Assembly (NCBI GenBank): GCA_031260565.1
Contig: JAISLH010000095.1
Coordinates: forward strand, 1 to 44,608
Direction of reading: 5' to 3'
Length of the DNA stretch: 44,608 nucleotides
DNA from: Bacteroidales bacterium
GTDB lineage: Bacteria > Bacteroidota > Bacteroidia > Bacteroidales > P3
Shown: one piece after another, positions 16,583-24,745 of the stretch
Position numbering within the stretch: position 1 is the stretch's first letter
Layout of the letters: each line of letters starts with the position of its first letter
Program-made: the position numbers and the translations under genes
Notes under the pieces: model-generated
The model's input: only the letters and a program-made list of their open reading frames with translations
What the model was told of the DNA's origin: nothing
Databases searched by the model: none

Positions 16583-18049
16583 ATGATGATGAATGCAGTT
16601 AGCTCCCGCAACCCAAGACTGAAGACCGTAGTCCATATCCTTTCGCGTATGATATTGTTAGAGGCAGTGCTTATGTTTGGAAGTACAGCAGTGGCGGCTT
16701 TCTATGACTCCGGTGATGTCATAACGCTGCTCGTCAGTGGTGGCATTACCTTCGGCACAGGCGTAGTGTGTTCCATATTATCTAAACCTAAGGACGTAGT
16801 GATAGACCGTAAGCTCGGCTACATAGTAGTTGCGTTGATATGGCTCACAATATCGTTCTTCGGCTCTTTACCTTTTATTATCGGCGGCTATATTCCCTCC
16901 ATAACAGACGCATGGTTTGAGACAGTATCAGGCTTTACGACTACAGGAGCGACAATTTTGGATAACGTAGAGCTACTCCCCAAAGGTATAATGTTCTGGA
17001 GATGCTTAACGCAGTGGGTTGGCGGTATAGGTATTGTAGTAGTTGTTGTGGCGTTTATGCAGATAGAGGGAGGCGGTGGAATGTCTCTTATTTCAGCCGA
17101 AATGGTGGGACCTGAGAAAGGAAAGATTACTCCAAGCACAAGACAAACAGGGCGTATCCTCGTAGTTATATACTACGTGCTCACACTTACTTGCGGCTTG
17201 GCGTACTGGCTGGGAGGTATGTCATTATATGATGCCGTATGCCACAGCTTTGCCACCGTATCATCAGGAGGTTTCTCCACCAAAGACGCATCTGCCGCCG
17301 CATTCGGAATAAATATCCAATACTTGATGATGTTGTTTATGATTCCAGCCGGTGCTAATTTTATCTTAATATATAATCTCTTCAAAGGAAAATTCTCCTG
17401 GGTTAAGCGAAACGAAGAATTTAAGCTCTACATCTTTCTTATCTTTGCCATATCGCTAATTGTCTCGGTCTTAAATTACACTGCCGACAAAGGCGTTGAA
17501 CTTACGCTCAGGGAAGGTTTCTTTCAAGTCATATCAGTCATCTCTACCACCGGCTTCACAACAGCTAACTACGGCTTATGGGGAACTTTGGCTATCTTCT
17601 TCATCTGTATAATGATGGTAACGGGCTCTATGAGCGGCTCAACCTCAGGTGGTATTAAGTTGGTGAGGGTTATTGTCTTGGTGAAAAATGTTCGCAACAT
17701 CATCAAAATGAATTTTCATAACCGAGCGTTAATTCCCGTAAAGTTAGACGGGCGTAATGTTCCTTCCTCTGTATTGTATAATGTTTTGGCGGTCTTTCTG
17801 CTCTACATAGCAGTCTTTATTGTTGCTACACTATTATTGACGCTCGCAGGGTTAAACTTTACGGAGGCTTTGGAAGGCTGTCTGAGTTGCTTGGGATGTG
17901 TGGGCACTATCTGCATAGACACTGCGCACCATACATTCTCAGCTTTCCCTGACGCCGCCAAATGGATATTCTCCATATTGATGTATCTGGGGCGTTTGGA
18001 AATAGTTACGGTCATCATCATCTTCCTTCCGTCCTTCTGGAAAAGATAA
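16583..18049 (+). CDS. TrkH-family potassium uptake protein, copy 2
   Basis: A 488-residue paralogue of its upstream neighbour with the same M1-P-M2 layout. Filters are SGFTTTGAT, ATVSSGGFS and SVISTTGFT. The fourth, SCLGCVGTICID, departs from the common NVGPG pattern. The gate loop GSMSGSTSGGIKLVR is closer to classical TrkH than copy 1. The start is a run of three ATG codons (MMMNAVSS), 3 bases after copy 1. The two sequences differ clearly, so the duplication is not recent. They may form a heterodimeric channel or two channels with different roles. Confidence 0.92.
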   Translation: MMMNAVSSRNPRLKTVVHILSRMILLEAVLMFGSTAVAAFYDSGDVITLLVSGGITFGTGVVCSILSKPKDVVIDRKLGYIVVALIWLTISFFGSLPFIIGGYIPSITDAWFETVSGFTTTGATILDNVELLPKGIMFWRCLTQWVGGIGIVVVVVAFMQIEGGGGMSLISAEMVGPEKGKITPSTRQTGRILVVIYYVLTLTCGLAYWLGGMSLYDAVCHSFATVSSGGFSTKDASAAAFGINIQYLMMLFMIPAGANFILIYNLFKGKFSWVKRNEEFKLYIFLIFAISLIVSVLNYTADKGVELTLREGFFQVISVISTTGFTTANYGLWGTLAIFFICIMMVTGSMSGSTSGGIKLVRVIVLVKNVRNIIKMNFHNRALIPVKLDGRNVPSSVLYNVLAVFLLYIAVFIVATLLLTLAGLNFTEALEGCLSCLGCVGTICIDTAHHTFSAFPDAAKWIFSILMYLGRLEIVTVIIIFLPSFWKR

Positions 18050-18065
18050 AAATTTATTATAAAAT

Positions 18066-18256
18066 GGATTCATTACAACTTGAAATGGATTCATTATAAC
18101 CTGTAATAATTTCATTATAACCTGTAATAATTTCATTATAACCTGTAATAATTTCATTATAACCTGTAATAATTTCGTTATAACCTGTAATAATTTCGTT
18201 ATAACCTTAAATAATTTCGTTATAACCTTAAATAATTTCGTTATAACCTTAAATTA
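18066..18256. repeat. 21-bp tandem array, ATAACC family
   Basis: Nine head-to-tail units of about 21 bp, core ATAACCTGTAATAATTTC, drift from GGATTCATTACAACTT at the left to CCTTAAATAATTTCGTT at the right. There are no unique spacers, so it is not a CRISPR array. It starts 16 bases after trkH copy 2 and ends 43 bases from a minus-strand terminator. Confidence 0.95.
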
Positions 18257-18298
18257 ACTCATAGAAACTTATTAGGATATAAAGCAAACCTGTAGAGC

Positions 18299-18329
18299 AA
18301 AAAAAAAGAGCGGAACTTATAGCCGCTCT
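18299..18329 (-). terminator. Terminator of the sigma/anti-sigma/barrel operon
   Basis: On the minus strand AGAGCGG and CCGCTCT form a 7-bp stem around a 9-base loop, followed by nine T. Confidence 0.9.
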
Positions 18330-18366
18330 CAGTGTAATGAGTATGTTATGATTTGTTTCTATGTTC

Positions 18367-19836
18367 TTATAAACCGAAGCTAAGTCCAACGCTAAAGGGA
18401 TAAACTATTTCCTCTCTGCCCGCCTTAAATATCGGAACAAGGGCATATCTGAAATTGACGTTAAAGTATTTGTAGCTCAAGCCAAGCTGCAGGTCTGCCT
18501 TCAAAGGGTTGATGTTGTTGTAGTCCGTAAAGTATTTGTCTGTCTCTATGTTATCACACTCGTAGTAAGTCTTGAAGGCTGAGTAGATTTTAAGCCCGCC
18601 GATGACGCCGAAATTGATGCCGAAGTTCTTGGTAGGTTTCCATTCAAAGATAAGAGGTAGCGTTAGATAATGAGCATATAAATTAGACTCGTAATTATTT
18701 AAATTTCCAGTATAAAAGGGTGAAAGCAATCGGTAGTTATCGCCGTCCGGATAAGCAACAAGGTCTTTCTCAAAGCTAAACCAGTTGAATTCAAAGCCCA
18801 GACCTACGTTGAAAGCGAAATGTTTTGTCATCGGAAGGACAGCATATAACTCAAAGTGCCAGCGAGTACCTCCTTCAATAGCAAGAGATGTGTTTCCCTG
18901 ATTGAAAAGTTCGGAGAAGTTGTTGGGATTGTTGCTTGCCGTTAGGAAAGATATGCCTATGCCGGCGGAAACGCTGTGAGAGCTGAAATTATTGTCGCCC
19001 CTGTAATCGTTATCTGCGGCTTCTTCTAATATACGTTCTCTTTCATCCTCCAACTTTTCTAATCGTTTCTCTCGTTTTTCGGCTGCTCTCTCGGCACGCT
19101 CTTCTGCTCTCTCCAAACGTTTCTCTTGTTTTTCCCAAAGTTTTTCTCTTCTTTCTGCTTCTTGGTCGGATATGTTTTCATCGTTTTGGGAAGTAGTACT
19201 AACAACATTTTTTCTTAAATTGTTAAAGTAATCATTCCAACTATGACCATTTACTATAATATTTGCACTCTCTGGTGCATGAAGAAAGACTATATCTCCT
19301 GAGCAATTGAAATCTTTTATGGCTATAGTACAATTATCATTGGGATTAAATTCAAAGTTGGAAGCAATATTTAATTTGTCTATTACCAAAATTGAAAATG
19401 GAGCTGTTCTAATTGTAACAACGTCTGCTTTGACTTCTTTTAAGGCAACATCTGAGGCTGTACCCACTTCTAAATCAAAATAAGGGTTGTTGATAGCCCC
19501 TTTCACTACTACCTCTCCATTAAATACTTCAAGTCTTGATATATCATCTTTGAGTGTTATGATTACAGTAATGTCGTTGTTGCTCGTTGAGTGTCGCAAT
19601 GTCAATTTATCATCTGTAATTTTACAGATATAACTACTGTCCAGCACTTTTTTATCGGACGAACTAACTCTGATAGAATTTGCGTCTCCTCTTGTTAAAA
19701 TAGTGCGTTTAATACAATCTACACTAATGGTGCGTATCTCACCTTTAATCTCTTGTGTTGCAGTATATGTTCCTTGACCTACTGCTGTTGTTGCGGCGAA
19801 TAAAAAGGCGGCAACATAAATAATAACTTTTTTCAT
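18367..19836 (-). CDS. Outer-membrane protein: GIN-like domain, coiled coil and beta barrel
   Basis: A 489-residue envelope protein. After a signal peptide (MKKVIIYVAAFLFAATTAVG), residues about 20-200 are rich in short beta strands, like the head domains (DUF2807/DUF4097-type) often placed after Bacteroidetes sigma factors. A charged coiled coil (KRLERAEERAERAAEKREKR, about 225-275) leads to a C-terminal barrel of about 200 residues similar to PorT/OmpA-like Bacteroidetes barrels, ending SVGLSFGL with no stop-transfer segment. It is the last gene of an ECF sigma / anti-sigma operon, 21 bases after the anti-sigma gene. It may be the sensor or a main target; that is inference. Confidence 0.75.
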   Translation of the reverse strand: MKKVIIYVAAFLFAATTAVGQGTYTATQEIKGEIRTISVDCIKRTILTRGDANSIRVSSSDKKVLDSSYICKITDDKLTLRHSTSNNDITVIITLKDDISRLEVFNGEVVVKGAINNPYFDLEVGTASDVALKEVKADVVTIRTAPFSILVIDKLNIASNFEFNPNDNCTIAIKDFNCSGDIVFLHAPESANIIVNGHSWNDYFNNLRKNVVSTTSQNDENISDQEAERREKLWEKQEKRLERAEERAERAAEKREKRLEKLEDERERILEEAADNDYRGDNNFSSHSVSAGIGISFLTASNNPNNFSELFNQGNTSLAIEGGTRWHFELYAVLPMTKHFAFNVGLGFEFNWFSFEKDLVAYPDGDNYRLLSPFYTGNLNNYESNLYAHYLTLPLIFEWKPTKNFGINFGVIGGLKIYSAFKTYYECDNIETDKYFTDYNNINPLKADLQLGLSYKYFNVNFRYALVPIFKAGREEIVYPFSVGLSFGL

Positions 19837-19857
19837 TTGCGTTCTGTTTTTATAAGT

Positions 19858-20568
19858 TTAAATATTAAATAATTTCTTCATCGGTTCAGCCACACGAGCC
19901 ATTAGTTGATTGGAAAGATTGTTCTTAATCCTGTGCCAATCCGCCTTTCTGTCCTCAATAAACGTTGTTATGGCAGACGTATCATAAGTAATGAGATTAT
20001 CAACTTCATAAACCACAAGATTAGTCGCCTCAACCTCATACACAATCAAATTATCCACCTCATACACAACAAGATTATCAGAATGTATTACAATGTTTTG
20101 CTCTATTGGTTCTTCTATTGGCAGCGTTGGTTGAGCGGTTGGTTGTTTTGTGGTTTTGATTTGTGGTTTTGGTTGAATAGTTTGAGGCGGCGTTTGAATG
20201 GATTGTGGTTGCGTTTTGATGTTTTGATGTTGCGTTTTCGGCGTTACGGCAAGCGGTTGTGATGTTTTATTATCACTAATCAGAAAATAACCGCCGACAA
20301 TCAAGCCAACAAAAACAGCCGCCGCCGCAGTCATCTTCCAGAAGTAATAAATCACCTTCGGCTTTTGGCGTAAGAGCTTATTCTTATCTTCATAAACCAC
20401 GTCATTATCAGCAATCAAGACAAGCGATGGGTCATATAATTCAGCCCTTTGAGCCAAAGACGGATTTGCTTCAAGGAATGCATCCAAGCCAACCTTATCC
20501 TGTTGTGATAATGTGCCTTCTGCATCGTCAAGAAGGAATGCTTCGTAGTTGTCAATCGTTATTTTCAT
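19858..20568 (-). CDS. Putative membrane anti-sigma factor
   Basis: A 236-residue protein beginning MKITIDNYEAFLLDDAEGTL, a typical start for Bacteroidetes anti-sigma-like proteins encoded after an ECF sigma gene. One membrane helix (TAAAAVFVGLIVGGYFLI, about 82-100) separates a cytoplasmic N-terminus from an extracytoplasmic Gln/Pro/Thr-rich stretch. A repeated motif follows, with four close copies of [NL]xVYEVDNL. There is no HXXXCXXC zinc motif. It starts 3 bases after the sigma gene stop. Function is inferred from layout. Confidence 0.72.
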   Translation of the reverse strand: MKITIDNYEAFLLDDAEGTLSQQDKVGLDAFLEANPSLAQRAELYDPSLVLIADNDVVYEDKNKLLRQKPKVIYYFWKMTAAAAVFVGLIVGGYFLISDNKTSQPLAVTPKTQHQNIKTQPQSIQTPPQTIQPKPQIKTTKQPTAQPTLPIEEPIEQNIVIHSDNLVVYEVDNLIVYEVEATNLVVYEVDNLITYDTSAITTFIEDRKADWHRIKNNLSNQLMARVAEPMKKLFNI

Positions 20569-20571
20569 ATT

Positions 20572-21063
20572 CTAAATCACGTTTTCAATTTTACCAATCA
20601 TTTGTTTAAGAGACGTTCTTGCTCGAAAAATATACACCTTCACCTGTTGAGCAGAAAGAGACAAGATTTTACCAATCTCATCGTAAGAATAGCCTTCATA
20701 ATCCCTTAAAAGGATTGCACTTTTCTGCATCTCTGGCAAAGCGGATAAAGCATTTGACAACACTTCTTTGAGGTCTGAGTATCCGTTTTGAACCTTTTGG
20801 CACTGCAAGTCTAAGTAATCGTTATCCTTTATCATTATTTTGTTATGTCTTTCGTTGTCAATAAACGCATTATGAGCCGTTTTGAAGAGCCAAGCCCTTG
20901 TTTTGTTGTCGTCAATGTTCATTCTGCACTCCCAAAGTTTGAGAAAAACGTCCTGAGTCAGGTCTTTAGCCTTTGCCCTGTCGCCGCATATTCGGGCTAA
21001 AAACCTGAATATTCCATCGCTATGTTGCATTACGAGCCTGTTGTAGTCGTTTTCGTTCATCAT
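20572..21063 (-). CDS. ECF-type RNA polymerase sigma factor
   Basis: A 163-residue sigma-70 family factor with only regions 2 and 4. Region 2 is about 10-75 (GDRAKAKDLTQDVFLKLWEC ... TRAWLFKTAHNAFIDNERH). Region 4 is about 105-155 (LPEMQKSAILLRDYEGYSYD, then EIGKILSLSAQQVKVYIFRA). It would direct RNA polymerase to stress or envelope promoters and be held by the downstream membrane protein. ATG 21063 follows a TACCTTTG promoter by about 33 bases. Confidence 0.93.
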   Translation of the reverse strand: MMNENDYNRLVMQHSDGIFRFLARICGDRAKAKDLTQDVFLKLWECRMNIDDNKTRAWLFKTAHNAFIDNERHNKIMIKDNDYLDLQCQKVQNGYSDLKEVLSNALSALPEMQKSAILLRDYEGYSYDEIGKILSLSAQQVKVYIFRARTSLKQMIGKIENVI

Positions 21064-21095
21064 TCTTTCTTTCGGACAATCGTTATTAAGACGTA

Positions 21096-21103
21096 CAAAG
21101 GTA
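21096..21103 (-). promoter_or_regulatory. -7 element of the ECF sigma operon
   Basis: TACCTTTG on the minus strand, about 33 bases before the sigma factor ATG. It looks like a housekeeping promoter. Confidence 0.6.
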
Positions 21104-21148
21104 TAAAAAAGTTACAGCTCACCGAAAAAAAAAGTTTGAAACGCCAAC

Positions 21149-22333
21149 TTATTCAAATGTGATGTCAAAATTTGACCAAAAATTAGCAAAACTTTTAGTT
21201 ACACATTCAGGGTCGTCAATTATCACGCTGGGGTGAGAAAAGGCTAAGATAGAAAAAGACATTGCTACTCTATGGTCGCCAAAGGTAGAAATAATTGGAA
21301 CGTTGGCGGTAATATGCTGCGATTTGCCGTAAATAGTCAGGCTGTTGGCTGTTGCGGTTGTGTCAATGCCGAGATTATTAAGAAGTTTTATTGCAACCGA
21401 TAGCCTGTCCGATTCCTTAAAACGCAGATTTGAAACGTTGAAAAACGTAGTCCTCACGTCAAAATGAGCAGCCGTTACAGCAAGTGGAAGGAACAAATCA
21501 GGGATTGGAAGTATGTCTATTTCAAGTGAAGAAGTTGTTACGATGGACGGGTTAAAGGTCAGAACGGCAGCGTCTTTTGTGAAGTTTGTTTGAACACCGA
21601 AAGCTCTGAAAAGATGTTTGCAGACGCTATCTCCCTGAATTGATTGCTCGCTCAGCTGAGGTATGATGACCGAACCTCGTTGTCGCAGGCTGATTAAGCT
21701 ATAGGCGAAGGCAGCACTTGACCAGCAGCGTTCAACTTCTACGTTTGGGTTGGCAATCAGGGCTTTTGTCATCGTGATGTAAGGCACTGATGACTGATTT
21801 GGCGAGAGTGAGAGGCTAAAATGATGTATAAATTTTTCAATCAAAAGAAGTGAGCTGATGATTTGGCTACTTGGCTGAGCGGATAGAAGAATAGGCGTGT
21901 TATGTGTTGATAATGAGGATTTACCTTCTACAATCAGCGGCAGCAAACGCTCATCGGACGCACTGACTATTGACGCCCCCAAATTATTTAGCACATCTAC
22001 TAACGGCTTTATTTCCCTCAGCTCCATACGTGGCGAAGCTGTCAGCGTCCAATGTCCTTTTGTTACAGCAAGTAAGGCAAGTAGAAAGCGGAATGAAGTG
22101 CCTGAGTTTTTGAAATCAAAAGTTGCTGTGGTCGTTGAGCGAATGGTTTGAAGGCTTTGTTCAATGAGCTTGGTATCATCGCTATCCGACAGATTGGTTA
22201 AAGGGATTGGCGTGCTGTTTCTTGATTGTAAATGATTTATTAGAAGAAGGCGGTTGCTGATACTTTTAGACAGCGGAACACAAAAGTGGATTGTGTCGGG
22301 CAAATGGTCAGTTGTGAAGACAAGCCTTGACAT
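21149..22333 (-). CDS. aroA: 3-phosphoshikimate 1-carboxyvinyltransferase (EPSP synthase)
   Basis: EPSP synthase joins phosphoenolpyruvate to shikimate 3-phosphate, the sixth step of aromatic amino acid synthesis. At 394 residues it is shorter than the common 425-430. It shows the substrate motif VPLSKSISNRLLLINH near the N-terminus, NSGTSFRFLLALLAV, and the C-terminal LRFKESDRLSVAIKLLNNLG. The family RPIxPL segment reads REIKPL. Its ATG directly follows the stop of the sigma-54-type activator (TAGATG). Chorismate synthase, the next enzyme, is at 42519-43433. Confidence 0.93.
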   Translation of the reverse strand: MSRLVFTTDHLPDTIHFCVPLSKSISNRLLLINHLQSRNSTPIPLTNLSDSDDTKLIEQSLQTIRSTTTATFDFKNSGTSFRFLLALLAVTKGHWTLTASPRMELREIKPLVDVLNNLGASIVSASDERLLPLIVEGKSSLSTHNTPILLSAQPSSQIISSLLLIEKFIHHFSLSLSPNQSSVPYITMTKALIANPNVEVERCWSSAAFAYSLISLRQRGSVIIPQLSEQSIQGDSVCKHLFRAFGVQTNFTKDAAVLTFNPSIVTTSSLEIDILPIPDLFLPLAVTAAHFDVRTTFFNVSNLRFKESDRLSVAIKLLNNLGIDTTATANSLTIYGKSQHITANVPIISTFGDHRVAMSFSILAFSHPSVIIDDPECVTKSFANFWSNFDITFE

Positions 22334-23485
22334 CTATTTATCAAGTTGGTAATCACTCAACTTGCGATAAAGAGTCCTCTCAGAGATTCCAAGTTTCACG
22401 GCGGCTTCTTTTCGGTTGCCTTCGGCGATTTGAAGAGCCTTGACGATGGCTTGGCGTTCCATTTTGGCAAGGTTAAGTTCCATATCGGCAGGGTCTTCAA
22501 CTGGCTCATTATATTGAACTTCGGGCTTAGGCAAAAGAAGAGGCGTTGTGTTGGTTGAGGCAATCAACCCTTTGACTATTTCTTTGAGCTGAGCAACTTC
22601 GGAAGCTAATTTGTTGATTTGACGTTTGTTTTCAATAATTGTAAGTAATATCTCGTCCTGTTGCTCATCGCTGAAGTTATCATTAACAATCAGCGAATAG
22701 GAATCCACAAGCGGTATGTAGGATTGAAGAGTTGGCAGGTCAATCTCTCGTTTTGTTTCAATGATTGACATCTGTTCGGTTATGTTTTTAAGCTGTCGTA
22801 TGTTTCCTTGCCACGTATAGTTTATCAAGTATTGCTTTGCCTGTGGCGAAAGACTCAAAGACGGCATTCGGTACTTCTCTGCGTGGTCTAAAGCAAAGCG
22901 GCGGAAGAGTAAAAAGATGTCATCCTTACGCTCTCTCAAAGGAGGAACACAAAGATTGATTTGATTAAGGCGGTAATACAGGTCTTCACGGAAACGACCC
23001 TTGCGAATAGCGTCAAGAAGATTGACATTAGTCGCCGAAATAACTCTTACATCTACCTTCATTGACCGAGATGAGCCGACAGGGATAAATTCCCCTTGCT
23101 CCAAGACCCGTAACAACTTAGCCTGCATTGACAATGGCAACTCCCCTACCTCATCCAAGAAAATTGTTCCCTGATCTGCTTCGGCAAAATAGCCTTTGCG
23201 GTCTCTGTCTGCATTAGTAAATGAGCCTTTTACGTGACCAAATAACTCGCTTTCAATCGTTCCTTCCGGTATTGCACCACAATTTACTGCTATGTATTTG
23301 TTATGCTTTCGTGGAGAGGTCTGATGGATAATTTTTGAGAAGACTTCTTTCCCTACTCCACTCTCTCCCGTTACCAAAACGTTCATATCCGTTACGGCAA
23401 CCTGCATTGCGACCTGCAAAATCTTGTTTAACGTGGGGTCGTTGCCTATTATGCCGAAGCGTGCCTTTATTGTCTGAATGTCCAT
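22334..23485 (-). CDS. Sigma-54-type AAA+ activator with Fis domain
   Basis: An activator-type regulator of 383 residues from ATG 23485 (MDIQTIKARFGIIGNDP); a further upstream start at 23509 is possible but less like the family. There is no N-terminal receiver or sensor domain. The AAA+ domain shows Walker A (TGESGVGKE), Walker B (GTIFLDEVGELP) and the arginine-rich REDLYYRLNQ segment. A C-terminal Fis helix-turn-helix reads NRKEAAVKLGISERTLYRKL. The loop that touches sigma-54 is GSFTNA instead of GAFTGA, so its ability to activate sigma-54 is uncertain. It lies between apbE and aroA in one minus-strand run. Confidence 0.9.
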   Translation of the reverse strand: MDIQTIKARFGIIGNDPTLNKILQVAMQVAVTDMNVLVTGESGVGKEVFSKIIHQTSPRKHNKYIAVNCGAIPEGTIESELFGHVKGSFTNADRDRKGYFAEADQGTIFLDEVGELPLSMQAKLLRVLEQGEFIPVGSSRSMKVDVRVISATNVNLLDAIRKGRFREDLYYRLNQINLCVPPLRERKDDIFLLFRRFALDHAEKYRMPSLSLSPQAKQYLINYTWQGNIRQLKNITEQMSIIETKREIDLPTLQSYIPLVDSYSLIVNDNFSDEQQDEILLTIIENKRQINKLASEVAQLKEIVKGLIASTNTTPLLLPKPEVQYNEPVEDPADMELNLAKMERQAIVKALQIAEGNRKEAAVKLGISERTLYRKLSDYQLDK

Positions 23486-23518
23486 AAGTCTATTATTATT
23501 ACCAAACAAGAGTTTGAA

Positions 23519-24550
23519 TTACTGATTTACCTTTTTGAGTTTCTTTTTGAAGCCTTCGGTGGCATAAGTCTTGTATTTACCTTGCTCATCGTTGAAAATA
23601 AAATACGCCTCATACTCTTTATGCTCACTGAGAAAGGCTTTTGACTTATCCAAACCCATAACCATAAACGCAGTAGCAAGTCCGTCCGCCTTATAACTTT
23701 TGTCTGCCAGAACAGAAACAGATAATAAGGTATGCGTAACAGGCTTTCCGCTTTTGGTATCAATGGTATGGGAATATTTTACGCCGTTTTCTTCATAGTA
23801 TTTGCGATAAGAGCCTGACGTTACAATGCTTTGGTTGTCCAAACCAATGGTATAATTGTACTTTGCTTCACTTAGCGAATCAGCAGCAGGCTCTTCTATT
23901 GCCACAGTCCAGAGTTGGTTGTCCGGTTTAGTGCCCTGAGCAAATACTTCACCGCCTACATCTACTATAAAGTCCTTTACGCCCATTGAAATCAGGTAAT
24001 CACTTATTATGTCAGTGGTATAGCCCTGTGCAATGGCGTTAAAATCCAACTCTGTCCCACTTTGCTTTATCAAATGCCCGTCTTCGCTAATTGACACCTT
24101 ATTATAATCAACGTATTGTAACAAATGCTGTACTTCTTGCTCACTTACCTTTCGCCGTTCTTTGTTTGCAAAGCCGTAAATCTTCACCAAGCCGCCTATT
24201 GTAACGTCAAAAGCACCGTCAGTCAGCGTAGAAATTTCATAAGATAAGGCAAGATTGTCTCTAAATATCTTATCCACAACCGCATTCTCTCCTTTGTTGA
24301 TACGGGTCAGCAAAGAATTTTCGTTCCATAGTGAAAGGCTGTTATCAACGGCTGAAAGGATGCTGTCAATGCCTTGTTTAATTTTTCCATTGTCCTGATC
24401 GCCATAATACACAATATGAAAATACGACCCCTGAGTCAAGCCATCAAGTGTTATCCGTGCCTTTGAGGACGTTGAAGCCTTATTACAGCCACCCAAAAAC
24501 GCCATAACGCAGAGCGGAAAGAGCATAAAATAAATTCTTTTTCTACACAT
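23519..24550 (-). CDS. apbE: FAD:protein FMN transferase (ApbE)
   Basis: ApbE attaches FMN covalently to threonine in membrane redox proteins such as NqrB/C and RnfG. The 343-residue precursor has a lipoprotein signal ending FLGGC, so it is anchored facing the periplasm. Family marks include LDGLTQGSYFHIVYYG near the N-terminus, the LDFNAIAQGYTTD core, VDVGGEVFAQG, and the HTIDTKSGKPV segment. ATG 24550 is chosen over the TTG two codons upstream; it lies 20 bases after a TAATTTTG element. It is divergent from a membrane protein resembling cytochrome b-type redox proteins. Confidence 0.93.
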   Translation of the reverse strand: MCRKRIYFMLFPLCVMAFLGGCNKASTSSKARITLDGLTQGSYFHIVYYGDQDNGKIKQGIDSILSAVDNSLSLWNENSLLTRINKGENAVVDKIFRDNLALSYEISTLTDGAFDVTIGGLVKIYGFANKERRKVSEQEVQHLLQYVDYNKVSISEDGHLIKQSGTELDFNAIAQGYTTDIISDYLISMGVKDFIVDVGGEVFAQGTKPDNQLWTVAIEEPAADSLSEAKYNYTIGLDNQSIVTSGSYRKYYEENGVKYSHTIDTKSGKPVTHTLLSVSVLADKSYKADGLATAFMVMGLDKSKAFLSEHKEYEAYFIFNDEQGKYKTYATEGFKKKLKKVNQ

Positions 24551-24570
24551 AACCAATTAAAATGAAGATG

Positions 24571-24578
24571 CAAAATTA
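24571..24578 (-). promoter_or_regulatory. -7 element of apbE
   Basis: TAATTTTG followed by C on the minus strand, 20 bases before the apbE ATG. Confidence 0.6.
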
Positions 24579-24601
24579 CGCTTTTTTTTTCTATTGCCGC
24601 C

Positions 24602-24676
24602 AAACGCCGCTTCATTTTCTTGAAGTGGCGTTTCAGCGTCACCAAACGCCACTTTAAGAAAATGAAGCGGCGTTTT
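24602..24676. repeat. 21-bp-period array, AAACGCC family
   Basis: AAACGCCGCTTC, GAAGTGGCGTTT, AAACGCCACTTT and GAAGCGGCGTTT alternate in orientation at 21-22 bp spacing, giving nested hairpins. The array lies between the divergent apbE and 24746 promoters. Confidence 0.88.
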
Positions 24677-24710
24677 ATTTTGGGCAAATCAAACTTAGTA
24701 TAAATTTTAT

Positions 24711-24718
24711 TACCTTTG
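24711..24718 (+). promoter_or_regulatory. -7 element of the 24746 gene
   Basis: TACCTTTG followed by C, 27 bases before ATG 24746. Confidence 0.65.
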
Positions 24719-24745
24719 CAGACGTTTTTTAAGTGCATTATTAAG

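Noticed and set aside
17939..18157. MKLLQVI-repeat protein
   Set aside because: It starts inside the tandem array and runs antisense into the trkH copy 2 coding region, with no promoter.
18066..18256. CRISPR array
   Set aside because: Units are contiguous 21-bp tandem repeats with no unique spacers, and no cas genes are present.
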